DNA of 64,000 bases from Vandiemenella viatica. Taxonomy: Eukaryota; Arthropoda; Insecta; Orthoptera; Morabidae. Positions 24,101 to 39,100 of the stretch are shown one piece after another. The notes beneath the pieces were generated by a model. It had not been told where the DNA came from, did no database searches, and saw nothing but the letters and a program-made list of their open reading frames with translations. The stretch's first letter is position 1. Each line of letters begins with the position of its first letter. The stretch spans positions 100,349,992 to 100,413,991 of the forward strand of contig JARYHS010009186.1 of the NCBI GenBank assembly GCA_031002005.1, in the 5' to 3' direction. A program made the translations under genes and the position numbers.

Positions 24101-27100
24101 ATTTTGACATCAAGATTTAAATAACTTTTTCCCTACCTGTATCAAACAGAATTAAATAGATGATTAAAAATGGGATGACAAGATCCTACCTGGGAAAAAA
24201 TAGGATAAAATCAATTTTCGACATGTAGGTATAACAAATGATTGTTCATTGGTTTCTTGCAAGATGTGAATCTATATAATTAAAGGTTGTCTTCAGAACC
24301 CATGTAATTTTGTATTTATTTATTACATCTGTTCATCGCTGGGCTATCTATCAACTTTGTTTGGATTTCATAATTTATGCTTTCATAAACATAATGATGA
24401 ATATGATGTTACCATTTTGATGGGTACTTAATTTGAGTCTCATAATCAAGTGAAATATTTCCAGGGAAAAAACTAAGTGATCTGAACACAATTGCTCTTT
24501 TCTTCACGAAATTATTTATTAAAGTAAATAATATGAGTAAATTAAAAGTTAGTCATTTTTTTACATTTATACAAAAAGGTGAAACAACTCAAAGAAGAGG
24601 TATTACATCAGCCTGATATTCTGGCATATTCTTCATGTGCATCTCCAGAGATAACTTATGGATGGAATGAAGCAAAACGAATGTTCTTCAGACCACTGAG
24701 ATCACGTTCCATGATGATATTCTTAATTCAGTTTGCCACATTGTTTGGGTATGTAGAAGAAATTTTCTTCATTTACTTAAGAAAGTGATAAGAGAACCTA
24801 CCAGGAAAATTAGAGAATTGGGATGTCAAACCTTCTGTGGAGACAATTTAATAAGTTCAGCTGAACAAGATACAACTAATTGATAGTCTTTAGATTTAGG
24901 TTATTATCAAGATATGTTGTAAGGACTAGGCTGATACCGGGGCTATAGTATTGCCTTAGTGCCTCAACTTACTCTTGATGTTGACTAAAAGTTCTGTAGA
25001 AAATTTACAAAATAATTTAGACTTGACCATGTAGCCGGATAACTCAACTTAAATGTTTGAGGTCGCCACAATATTTGTTAACCCACAAATAGAGTAAAGG
25101 TTGCAAGATCACTATGAAATGATAAAAGTTCACTTTCCAAAAATTCCAGGTTTTATTTTAAGAGAATCACAAGTTAAAAATAGCATTTTACAGTTGAGCT
25201 GGCTAATCGAACACTCTTTTCCAAACGTTTGCAGGTTGTGGAGAGAAATTTGAACTGACCGAACCCCTTTTGTAGATTTAAAAGTTCTTAACAGTCATTA
25301 AAGTTACTATATAACGCAACACCAAAGTTTCAACATGGTCGAACTAGCCAGCATGTCGAGTTACAACCAACCGAGACAAAAGACAGACCGGAACAGACTA
25401 CAGGCAGGAACAGACAAACCATAATGGTGGCGGGGTCCTTTAATAGAAACCACTAGAACCAGTGACGTCAGCAACTGTATCACATCTTTTTGCTTCCGTG
25501 TAGCTAAAAGTGTGTGTAATTTATTTGACGATCCCGACTATTAAAAATGTTTAAACTTTGACAGTATCTGGACTTATCTACTAGAAGTCCAACGGCAGTC
25601 CCATGAGAAATTTAAGGTAATTAGTTTTAAAGTTTTAGCTGTTTAAAACTCTGCGTAGTGACACATTCTAATTTGGGGAAATTCCCTAAGTGATCGGGGA
25701 ATTTTACGCGCGTGCACAACAATCCGCGACAATCTATTTTTCAAAAACTTAATTACTAGACAAATGCTAATACTTTTTATGTAAACCCATATATGTACGA
25801 CATCATCTCAATTAGGGCTATCTACTGATGTAATTTTTAAATTAATATCTCTTTTAATAAAAAGCTTATTTTTTCTCTTAATTAAAATTGCTAATTAAAC
25901 TTTACCAAATTATTTAATTTTATTACCAAAATATCGGGGACAGTGCTGACTACAGCTGGTGATAAAAGATCAGTTGATGCTGTATAAAAGGATCAAAACT
26001 ATATAGGACTGTAAACAGTTGCAGGGTGATCTGGACAGGATATCTAGTTGGGTTGGTAAACATGGGATGAAGATAAATGGAAGAGTCAGCTAATAAGATA
26101 CACAAATAAAAAACAAAAGGTTAATATGAATATAAGGTGGAGAAAGAATTGCTTGGTGAATACTTGAAATGTAAATATCTTGGCATTACATTTAATAACA
26201 AGCTTAACTGGGCAGGACACATTGGACAGGTGGTAGGAAAAGGTTTCAAAATCCTGCACTTGCTGGAGAGAGTGATGAGGGGATGCACGAGAGAAGTAAA
26301 GGAATTGGGTTACAAAACTTTGGTAAGACCATTGCTCGAATATGGTAGTGTAGTATGGGACCCTCATTTTGAGTATCAAATACAGGAGTTGGAGAAGGTG
26401 CAAAGAACGGCTGCTAGATTTGTTTCTGGAAATTATCACAGAATGCAATCAGTGACAGATATGATAAAGGAGCTGGAATGGGATTCAATGCAAGACAGGA
26501 GGAGGATGAGGAGGGCAATGGGAGAGTACAGGGCATATGCTGGCGATGAGGCATGGAAAGATATTGCAGTAGGTATTAAAAGTAGTTCATGGAAGGGAAA
26601 AGATGACCATGACCATAAGCTGGCACTTGATTTCAGGCACAAGGGTGTGGGAAATTTTCTTTTTTAGGTAAGAGTGTCAGGGATTGGAATGAGTTACTAA
26701 GGGGAATGATGAATAACCTACCGAAAACGTTAAAAGAATTTAAAGTTAAAAACCGAGCGTGGCGGTGTAACGGATAGCGTTCTCGCCTCGCATTCGGGAG
26801 GACGGCGGTTCGATCCCCGTCCGGGCATCCAGATTTGGGTTTTCCATGGTTTCCCAAATCACTCCAGGCAAATGCCGGGATGCTTCCTTCAAAAGGCCAT
26901 GGCCGAATTCCTTCCCATTCCTTGCCCCCATCCTTGCCCCCCCATCCTTTCCCGTCTCTAAAGACCTCGTTGTTGAGAGACGTAAATACAATTAAAAAAA
27001 AAAAAAAAATAAAGTTAAAATTTGTAGAGGGCAAATGTAGGTGAGTGTAGGATAGGGGGAAGTTGGGTGTGTAGGGAAATTGCCACCGGAGTGTGTGCTC

Positions 27101-30100
27101 CATTGCAATTAATTTAAATTAAATTAAATATCTATCAAAGGCATTTTTTCCTGCAGCATTGTTTCTGAGATTAGAGGGAAGTTACTTAGACACAATATGT
27201 ATTGATTTATCCCACAAGCAATATCAGAAAGCAAAATGGCTAATTGAAAAAATGTAAGCAATTCAAATAACCAAATAACCAAAATTACAATTCAAAAATA
27301 AATATCAATAAACATTTTGAAAGACAAGTTAACAAGGAACATCTATTATATAATTGCCTAAGCTCACTCACCTTGATGGTGACATCGCTTGTCAGCCGTC
27401 CTTAACAAATTTACAGTGACCAGAGATAACATTAGAAGAAATTTTAGGTTATGTCCACAATTTAATTGATAATCAACTGCTACCAAATTAATTGTCATAA
27501 TATTTTCATTAATCTTGATTTTATAGCATTTCATAATAAAAAATGGTGATAATCTTTTATACTAAAAAAATACGGAATTGCTTTTGAGTAACATGTCACT
27601 AATGAAAGCAACATAAATAGTTTAAAAAAAAACATAAATTATTTATGGTCTCTGCTGTAATCACTAAAGCCAATTGTCATTCCAACCTAGGATAAATTTA
27701 AGTTTAATCTAATTTTTCATTAATATTGCAGCTTGATCAAAGATTATGCATTACAGTTTATTGGCATTTCACATATTTTACTGACCACTTTAATTAATGG
27801 TCTTTATTCATATTCGCTGTACGTAAGTTGTTAAGTTATTTGAAGTGGACATCAGACCAAATGGATACTGAATCAAGTATTCTGCTGAACTATTTAATAA
27901 TCTTGAATCAGTATTAAGTTCTCTAGCTGTTACAGACACTATGACCAAAGATTACATTATCAAAGTTTTCCTAGCCCCAATTAATAATAATAAAAACATC
28001 GTACTTTTGAGGCAACTGCGCACTCGATTTGAACAGAAATTTTTCTGAATTTCTTCAAATTTTGTGATCAAATTTAAGTCAAATTTGTATTTCAGCAAGT
28101 CTACCAACCACAAGCTATGAAACTATTATACGATAGTGTGATCATCTCTGTCCATGTTTTATATGTCTATTAATACTACAGAGTTCTTCAAGCTCAAGAG
28201 ATTTTATTCACCCTAAGGGTTAATTACAGGCATGTCGTTTTTGGATAGATCATGTCAACCTGTCAAAATTTTTTACCTTAAAAACTGGAACTACTCTAGA
28301 CTTGTGACAATACACAAAAAACTGTCATGGGCTTACACTAGTAATTTTTATAATTTGTAAACTATTATAGAAATATCCATACATAAACCAAAACTGGCAT
28401 TATGTAATAATAGTATATGTTAATATTTAATCACAATTTTTATGGTGTATGCATTTAATGTACTGAACAGCATGTGAGTTTATATTATTTATTATGTTTT
28501 TCGAACTTATCTAAAATTTATTGTAAGCACTGTTCATCATTACCACTAACCATTTCTAAGAATTATTCTGATTCTGGAGCTGCATTAATTTGTTTACCTA
28601 TCAACTGGTACTCCTTAAACTCGAAATTCATTAAACAGTAAAGGTACCTTTGCTCTGTTCTACTTCTTTTATTTTAGCATGAATACCATGAGATTATGGG
28701 CACCTCAGTTATTTGCATCTATTGAGGAATACTCTGAGTACCAGAAAGAAAACAATGTAACAGAAGATTCAGTTTCAATATGTGAAAGGATAACCTTCAC
28801 AGGAATTAAAAACTCAACAGCAGCTGCAGAAGAAGGAGTCTGTGGTGTGGTAAAGTATAAACATGTATTTTAAGTGTTCTAAAATTGTGATTACACATTT
28901 TACATAGATTTAGCAACCTTCATAAAAATGGTCAGTCCAAAAGTATCACTGTATATTGTTTATTTTGTTAATTTTAAGAAGTAAATGAAACTTAATGTGA
29001 ATATAGAGAATTTTTATGTACCGGCAGATGTAAAATACCAGTCAATTTCTGATCACTTAATGTATTAACATACAGACCTGAAAATTATGTTACTGGACCA
29101 TGTCCATGCTTTTCGCTGTTCCTGCACCATTATGCCATCATCTACGGCAAGCAATAATTTCTCTCTCTTTCTGTATTAATATTAATATTTGCCAGTCAAT
29201 TCTTAAACAAATCTGCCAGAGACTAACAGCCCAGATGACATTCATTTCAAGAAAGCTTTTGATACAATTGACAGAAGAAAACTTTGTAAAAATCTGGCTG
29301 AAAGTAACACCCCAATGCATATCATAAAAGCAATTCAAAAATTTACAGCCACAATGTAATTGCAATCAGAACCAGACAACAGCTATTATAATGGAAACCC
29401 ATTAATGGAGGAGTGAGACAAGAATGTTGTCTCCCTCTATATTTCTTCAGCATATATATATATAAACAAAATAATTAGTGACTGGCAACAAAAACCCCAT
29501 GGCAGAATCAAAATAGACAGAGAGACTGACCTGGACACATTACTGTTTGCAGATGACCAAATGCTTTATGCTGAATCAGAAGATGAAATGCAGAGATCGG
29601 TATATAACCTCAATGAAACCGCATGGAGATTTCCTTCAGCAAAACCAAAGTTATTGCCTTCATCAGAAAAAACAAAAACAAAAAAGAACCAAAAATTTAA
29701 TAGCAAATACACCCATAGAACATGTAGCAGAATTTAAATACTGTTAGGGTCGAGCACGATATCGGGGTTCGGGTATCGGCTTGTACACCTAAACTTGCAG
29801 TCTTCCAAAATGTTGCCAAAAGTTCCGGAAAAGTTCTATAACCATGAAAAACCTTGGAGAATGCTAACTGTAATCATGAAGACGGCCGCCACTTACAGAT
29901 TAACCTCCCGTAAGAAAGGTACTAAGTTAGAAATGAAAGTCAAAGTCCAAATCACTGAAGTATATATTCTTAGAATTTTCACAGAATTTACATAAAATCA
30001 CGGTTAGTAATGGCAATCGGAGAAAATCATTTGCCGAAGATCACAAGTCATGAAACAGAACAGACCGCTACACCCCGAAATGAAAGTAAAGTTCACGTCG

Positions 30101-33100
30101 ATGAACACATGTCGGAAAACTTCAAATTTCTATGGTTGCCTATCCTGTTAGTAATGGCGTCAGTCAGCCATGCTGCCCAAGTTTCCGGTTTCCCATCAGC
30201 CACCGCGAGCCGGACTCACTCAAATCCGTTTACCAACTGACTACATGCTAACTCGACGAGGTGTTCGAACAGACTGGGCTGAGACCATGTCCGGACTTAC
30301 TTTTATCAAAATGGCCTACTGACCTAGACAACAGTCTATCTAGAATTTTTTTTTGCTAACTACAAACTACCAGAAAATCACAAAATGAAGAGCGTAACGA
30401 GACAAGTGTAGCGATGTGGTTGATTATGTTTTTAAAGCTTCCAGACCGGTGTAAATGAATTTTGAAAGTTGGTTAATCGGAAAGCGCATTTGTTTATAGT
30501 ATTGCGATACGTCACATCCGAAATATGGATTTGCCAAAGTTTAAAATATCAAGTTTATACTATGTTTAAAGTGTTCCCCAGCTTCTGCTGAGTTCAGTGG
30601 TGTAAAAATCTTTTAAATCATTTAAGGATATCAAAAGTTATTGAATTTCTAAAATTTGCTGATTTCCTAAGTGGTGCAAGATTATATTCACTTTTTGTTT
30701 AAAGTCGGTTGTGGCCTGCAACTATTCTTAAACCGTACCTTTATTTTATTTAAGTGTTTTCCAAAAGTTTTTAGTTCGTAAAATATGTTAGCCGGAAAGA
30801 AATCAAAATTACAAGTTGGTTGCTATGACGTCGCCTGGAAACGGATTTTTATTTATTCATATCTTCTGTTTATTAGTTGATGGCTATTGGAAACTTAAAT
30901 AATATTGGCTTGCCGGTTATTTAGCTTGGTTAAATCTAGTTTTAAACCTGTGAAATTACTTAGATGTGCTGGAATTAATTATTGAACTCAATCCATGAGG
31001 TGATACTTTAAAAATCATATTTACTGCTTTAAATTAGTCTGGAACTGTGAGTTATTAGTGAATTTAATATCAAATGGTGAAATAATTATTATTAAAGTGC
31101 TTTACAGTGGTCAATTATGTGGAATATTAGTTATATGGTTGTTTAACCAAACCTGTTTATTTCACTTCAGAATTATTATGGATTACGCTCATTTCGGTTA
31201 GTTTACAGTTTATATTCTATAAGAAACTTCTTATTTATGGTTGCTATATGTTGTTTATTTACTTTTCTGAACCTAAAATGTTATCTCGATTTCCAACTAT
31301 ATTATCATTACTGAATGTTAACCTCAAACTTTGTTGGATTTTGACTGAATATTGAAAATAGAGAGTAAGGTAGCTTACAATACCTAGGTTATTACCTCAG
31401 CTACAATATAGAAACTGATATGCAACAAGAAATCACGAATTTCACAAAAGTTAAAAGAATAATAAATAGCAACCTTAGACCAATTCTTGTTCAACAGCAC
31501 ACAAGAATCAGACTATATAACATCCTGGCTAAACCTACCCCACTGTATGGCAGCGAGGCTTGGACACTCCACAAAGGTGATGAGTGGAGGCTAATGGTAA
31601 CCGAGATGCAATTTATGAGGATAACAGCTGGCTACACATATGAGACAGAAAGAGATCTGATGAAATCCTTAAAGAACTCAATGTCAAACCAGTTCTCCAA
31701 ACTGTGCAAACCTACAGAACATCTTGGACAAACAATGTACTAAGGATGAAGACAGACTGGATCCCATGAAAAATTCTCAAATACCATCCCAGAGGCAGGA
31801 GAGATGTAGGAAGACCATCAAGAAGATGGATTTACACTGTAACAAGCCACCAGGCCTAACACTGCATAGGAAGAAGAAGATATGTATACGGTATATATTT
31901 TCAATGATAATATATCTTCAACATTATTGATTATTGATCTAGTATTTGCATTCAACCCCCCCCCCTCCCCTTTCTCTCACAGTACCATGCCATTCACCAG
32001 ACAGCCATCATGGCATACAAGTCTGGCTCCACCTGGTGTCTCACTTTTGCAAGAATAAGGCTATATGCCAAAATATTGTGCGTTTCTTGTGTTTGTTCTT
32101 TTTTGTGTTTGCCGTTCCCACCAGCTGCCTTCAATTGTGGTATTGTTGGATCATATTTCCCTGTCCTTCCTTATTTATATATATATAGTAACCATTGAAT
32201 AATATGAGCTAAGTAGCGAATGGATTTACAAAAAAAGGATAGCGAAATGAACCACCACTTTACCTTAGATGATGGTTTCGTTGTGTGAACAGATAAAAAA
32301 CACAAGAACAGGAAAAACAATGAATATTTCGGGACTTGGCCCTTCGTCAACAAGAGAACATCATGAAGGGAGGGCAGTGCAGGATACGGTCATTCTTTGA
32401 GACCGTATCCTGCACCACCCTCCCTCTGTAATGTTCTCCTGTTTACGAAGGGCAAAGTAACGAAGTATTCATTGTGTTTCCTGTTCTTGTGTTTTTTTAT
32501 GTGTTCACCCCACAAAATCATCATCTAAGGTAAGTGGTGGTTCATTTTGCTACACTTTTATATATATATATGGCTTAAACAATTGTTTATCCTCCCAAAT
32601 GCCACTTATTGGTAATCGTACTTATTTAGGAGATTTGTGGTTTCTATAATCTTCAGTAAGAGATCATTTATTTCTCTAAACCAATTATAAGTTTTCTCAT
32701 AGAATTTTTTATCTAATGTTTGTAATCTAATACTGAATGCATGTGTGTTAGATGTTGGTTCCATATATATTGCTCACACCTCAATGTAAGATAATGAAAA
32801 TTGGAATTGATGCAAAACTATATGTGAAAAATAATTTAATGGAGCAATATGGAAACTCAACATAGTGACAATCATTATCTACATCTGAATAAATGACTTC
32901 TGTAATCATAGATTTTTCCCATTTAATCTGCTGCTTCAAGATTTCTCAGGTACATAGCCAGATCAATTTGTTGTTGTTTAATCAATTTTTTATAGCGTAG
33001 TGTGTCATCATTTTCAGCTGATGAAGATAATGGTTTGTTATGCTGTCAAAATTTTGCTGAACAATGATCAATTGATCTAACCACATGGCTGAGAAATCTT

Positions 33101-36100
33101 CAAGCTACATGATATTCCTTTGCTCCAATCTACAATGATGTTTTAATTGCTCCTAAAAAAAAATCATGTGAATAATACATACAAGTTTTAAAAATAAATC
33201 TATTTTTAAATTAAAAATTTGGAATACAGCATCTTTGTGTAAATTTTCAGTAGAGAGGGTAATAGGGAAGTATTTGAATTTTACTTCTTACATTAAATTG
33301 ATAGGAGAGCAGCTTTTATATTGGCACTGGTAACCATTGTTAATAGATGTATATCATCATCAACAATTTCTAGCTTCTTGCTGAGTCTGTTTCATCCCTT
33401 TTTCTTTGTTCTTCCCACCACCTCACTGTCATCATCTGGATCCAATCCTCTTCTCTCTCCAGTAAACATCGTTCAACTCCTCTCAGCCATTTATGCTGTG
33501 GTACATTCATTGCATAAAGTTCTAGTATTCTCTGCCTCTTCATCACCTTAACTTTCCCACACCATCTGGCCTTTTCTACTATTTCCGGCAAGAGTTCCTC
33601 TTTTATTGTGTCTCCAATGAATTTGCTCCTTTTCCTGTCCATTCTTGTAATAACTATTCTGTCACTTGTACATTTCATTTCACTCACTTGAATAATTCTT
33701 AAATCCTGACTCTTCAGTGCCTAGGTTTCAGCACTCTGTGTGAGGATAGATACCTGGTATGTCTGATAAATTACTCCCTTACCTCTCTGTTGCACATCTT
33801 TGTTCCATATAAGGCTTCTGACACTTCTTCAAAATTCTTCAGCTTGCCCCCATCTTTCAATTATCTCTCTATCCTTCCACCCACTTTCCTCTATAACACC
33901 TCCTAGGTATCTGAAACTATTCATCTTTTTCAGATGTTCTCTCATCATCACAACTCCAGTTCTTCTTTCTGGTTGTTATTATAATATACTAACTTTTCTC
34001 CATGTTTAATTTCATACCATATTAACACACACTGTTCATCAGTATAGCCAAATATATATATAAAAAAAACCTTTTCACCAGATCATCTGTAAAAGCCATC
34101 ACCTTATTTTTCTCTCAAATCCTCACTGCCACCTTCTCCAGTGTATCATCCATGATGATGGTGAAAAGTAGCTGTATTACTTGTTTTAGCCCATTTCTTC
34201 ACTTCCACTAATCCTGCTTTTCTCCACCCATTTTCAGACAGCTCATACTTTCCTGGCACTTTACTGAATGTTTCTTTTGGAACTCATCTGTGTCCATGGC
34301 CTTCCATACCTCTCTTCTGTATATGCAATCATAAGCTTTTTCAGTATCCTGGTGTACCAATATCAGATCCACTCTCTCCTTCATTTGTTTCATCACAAAA
34401 GTCAAGTCTATTGATTATCTCCCTGGTCTGAAGCCATACAACTGATCTCTTGGATTTTTTTCTCAACCCTATCATGTACTCTTTTCTCAAGGATTTTCTC
34501 AAATCTTTGGCACACTAGCACATCAGTATGATCCTTTAATAGTTCTTAAACTCCTTCATGCTTTTTTGAAGACTGGTGCAATTATTCATTTCTTTCAGGC
34601 TTCCAGTATTCACCTCTCCTTCCATATCATCTTTCTCATCACATGATGTAACCACTGCTTTCCAACTGTTCCTGCTACTCTTGTCATTTCCACACTCACT
34701 TCATCATTGCCTGGTTATAACAATTAAATGTTGCTTGGGTTATGGTGACACATTCACTGTTAACTGTTACTGTGGGGATGTACTACTTGTTATAATCTGA
34801 TACTTATTGGGAGTTTATGCAAGGTTCATAAGCTGGTTACCAATCTGTTTGAATACTTTCACCACTACTGATAATGGTCAGAGGTGCTATACAAAAATAA
34901 GAAGTCATTGCTGAATATCACTCAATTTATTCTTCAAAACTTAGTTGGATTTGAAATATTATCAGTGCATTACCTAAAATCGTAACAGTCTTTCAAAGTT
35001 CTGATTTGAAGACTGCAAGTCATCACAACAGGAATTCACATTCACATACTATCATCCTTGAATAATTGTACAGACTCCCCAATCTGTACAAAATTTTAAA
35101 TAAAGTTCAACTTGCTTTAAAACTACCAAGTCCGTCAGTGATGATAAACTACTGAGAAAAATTCTTAAGTTCAACCTGCTCGAAATAAATTCTATCTTCA
35201 GATTGATACCTGAAAATTTATTAAGTTCTGCTACATCTTGAGTCCTGTCTACTTCTGGCATATAGGGTGCTTCCTGCCAGACTAATGTAAAGAGGAAAGT
35301 ACTGCCACTATTTGCAGCCTTTCGTACCGTGAAGTATTTCTTTCTTTTTTCCCATTGTATTCTTTTTTGTCTGAACTTTCTGAAACTTGTCAGTTATGCA
35401 GAAGTGACTTTCTTTCAAATACTTTTGTTTATGATAATTTTCCTCCTAAATCTCTTATGCCGTTATTAAATTTTGAAAGTTAAGGGTTGTTCATTTTCAT
35501 TATATGTTCACAGTTTTAAAAGCATTTGTTCCCTCACAACGAATTTACTTCACTGGATTCCCCTATTTTTATAAAATTTGATGTATGTTTCAAGTCTATG
35601 GCTATTTCTGTAAGGGTGAAATCTTTAATATTCCACTATTGTGTTACATTCTTAACTTTGATTCTACCCACTTGGTACCCTCTTTAATCTTCAGAAATTC
35701 ATATCACACTCTTTTGGATATAGTTTTGAATGAACCTTGTGTTTTGCTTCTTGGAATTACATGCTCCATTTTCTGACATTTATATTGCTTTTAACAAATT
35801 CCTATTTCTAAAGTTTGTTTTTACACATGACAATTATGTCATCATCAAAGTCAAATACCCAAAAATCAACATTTTCTCCCTTTTACCATAACTTTACTTT
35901 CAAACTGTTTCTATATTGTTAATTTATTTAATTTTTTTTAATGTTTGATCATAATCTCAGCCTTTTACTTATTTTAGCTACAAAGTGGTGTTTTTTATCC
36001 CTTAAAAAATATACTTTGGATTTATTTACAGGCTCAAATTTTTGTCAGGAAATTCTCCTAGGTGTTGACAATACATTGCTATAGTTAAAATTAGTTTCTC

Positions 36101-39100
36101 ACTTAAAATAAAAACAATTTGCCATTGTTTATTGTGTATTCTATTGTCTGATCATTGCCAAATTAGATTATTATATAAGTTTCTGAGTAAAAAAATCCTG
36201 ATGTAATAAAACATGAAATTTTTTCTCCTTCAAAACGTTTTAGAGAATGTGAACCAATTCTTTCTTCAAGACATTCTATGCCAAATTCTCTAACTGCTGA
36301 TGTATAATATAATCTGGTTCTAAATATATTTGGTCTTAAAAATTACTTTTAGATTATGTTGCAATTAGTAAATTTTTAGCATTTAATATCTTTTAAAATA
36401 CTGAAAATTTCAAGTTGAGACTTCTTTTGACCTTCTGCAACTTTAATTCCCAATCAGGTGGTGATGTTTTCTAAGTGTTATCTTGCTTACTCCGAATTTC
36501 TCATTTTGTGGTGCAATCTTTCGGACCTCATAAAAACTGCTGTTAGACACTTAGCCATCATATTTATTATTTTCATTAGCTTTGAATTTCTTTGGCTATT
36601 ATAAAAGTTATCAAAAAATGAATGCTTTCCTATGCTTGTAAAACATTCCCGTTAATTTGAAAATACTGTGTTTACTGTGAGTAGCCGTGTTCTGCACAAT
36701 TCTCTGAAATATTAAGATCAACCAAACCTTATATTTCATTTAAAGACCTATTTCTCTTTTAGCTATCAACTCTATTTTCCGGTATGATGTGTCTGATTTT
36801 CTTCTGAATCTATTGAATTATAAATCTTAGCTGTGAGTTGAAAATTGAAGTTGTTAATTAAAAAAAAAAAAAAAAAAAAAAAAACTACTCTTGCTGTCAT
36901 TTTTTCCACATATGTTTGAATCACTGAATTCTTATTAATATGATTTTCTTGGCTTAAAGTGTTATACCTCATTTTAATTGTAATTTAATTTTGCAGTTGT
37001 GTAAATGAAGGGAACAAAATTTATTAAAAAATAAGGACAGCTTCCTATACATCATATGTTATTCTAAAATGACTTTTCTACCTGAAACTACTAGAAAACT
37101 ACTTTAAGAGTGATTTTTTGTTGATCTGGTACATGCTCGTAGCACTTTTAACTAATTTTCATGATATGTTAGCAAAATTATGGTCATATTATACCTTCCA
37201 AATCTGCATTAAGCTTCCAGTGTGCATGTTTGTGTGATTTGTTTGATGACAGCCAAATAGTTCATTGATGTGGCCAGCAGATGGTGTTCAATATTTCCAC
37301 CAGCTGTTATAAATTATTGTATATTAGTGTGTGCCACATTTTTTAATACTTTTTTTCACTACATATATTTATTTATTTATTCTTAATTAGTAGGTGGTGG
37401 CATTTCAAAGTGTCACTATATCTAGAGTGACCCCTGCTATATATATAGTCAGTGACTTATAAGATAAATACAAAAATTTTCACAGTATATATTTTTTTTT
37501 CCCTAGGCAATGATTAACAGTACTGTTTACATAAATAATATGATTATAGCAGCAGTATCTGGTGCCTTCTATTTCACTGCTAGTTTTGCTGTGAATCAAA
37601 TAGGGAAAAAACCAATTATGTGTGAGTAAAAATTCTATGATGAATGATAACTAGGAGATACAGAAATTTTAATACGGTAAATGATATCTATAATCTTGAA
37701 TGAATCATTTTATTTTTCTTACAGTGACGGGATATGTAACTGGAGCAATATGTTCATTGGCAATTTATTGGTCTATGAACTCTGACACAGCACTAGCATT
37801 ACTGTCCATTTATATATCAGTAATTGGTGTATGCCATATAACAAGTTTAGCTTTTGTAGTTGACTTGTTTCCAACAAGTTTAAGGTAAGCATGATTACTT
37901 TGACATTTAAAATCATTTTTATTTTATGAAATAAAATCAATCAAAAAAGTAGTTTAAGACTTTCTTTCTGGCTTTGACTGCAAGTTCTTGAATATTTTGT
38001 AGCCATTCTCCTTTATTTTACTTCACTCTTACATAAATCAGTACACATGGTATCGCATAAATCAGTATTTTTATTTCATTTATAGAATAAGTGAAAATTC
38101 CATTAAGCAATGAAAATATGGATGGAGAAAGCACAATCATCACTCAAAAAAGATGAAGGCATGACAGCCCAATGACATATGTCACCTCTAACATGATTAA
38201 GGTTAATACAAAAAATATTGTAAAGTATGTCTTTCTTTATTTGCTTATCATATTCTTCCTGTATTCATCTGTGGTCAGTGGTGTATTTATATTCCAATCC
38301 TTGCATGTTTTTTCCACCATACTTATATAAGTAAGGATGTTTCTTAGCTATAATTTATTAATGACTGAGATATTATGATATGACTGATAATATTATGAGA
38401 AAGCTGAGAAGGATGAAAATCCATTAAGGCCAGTATGACATATGTACTAAGGATCAGATTAGATACGTTCACTTTGTCACTCTGTGATAAGTCACAGGGA
38501 TGTGGAATAGTCTGTATAATTATTAATAAATTAATAATGCTACCAACAACTGATAGTGAGTCAGTTACTTAAAAACCCATTTGTATAATTGATTTTCATT
38601 GTAATCTGCAAATAAATATTTTCCCACATTAGCTACTGTAAATGGGTATACTTTGGGACTGTGTGCATACATTTGGGACACCTGTATTTTCAAGCATTTT
38701 AAATGTCCTACAGCTGCCAATTATATCTTTGTTACAGTCATCTGAAGTGTTATTCTTTCTTGCTATCGATGAGCAATTTTTTGAAAGGTAACCACTTTTA
38801 ATTTGGTAACGATTTTCAAAGTGCTTTGTTTTGCTGCAAATTTTAAAGTTTCAAAGAAAAACTAGATGTGAAATAACATGTAGCTACAGCAAGAAATACA
38901 TGGCTTTTTAAACAATAATCAGAAAATATAATCTATAATATCTATTAATTTTGGTAATGTTTAATGTTAAGACTTCCATGAGGCAACAGTGGAATTGTAT
39001 CAAAGCAGCTGAACTGATAGTATACTGATATCTTAATGCCACAAAATATTTTCTCTTAATGATGTTTCATAAGCAGGGTGAAAAATACAGTCTTCTGGCA

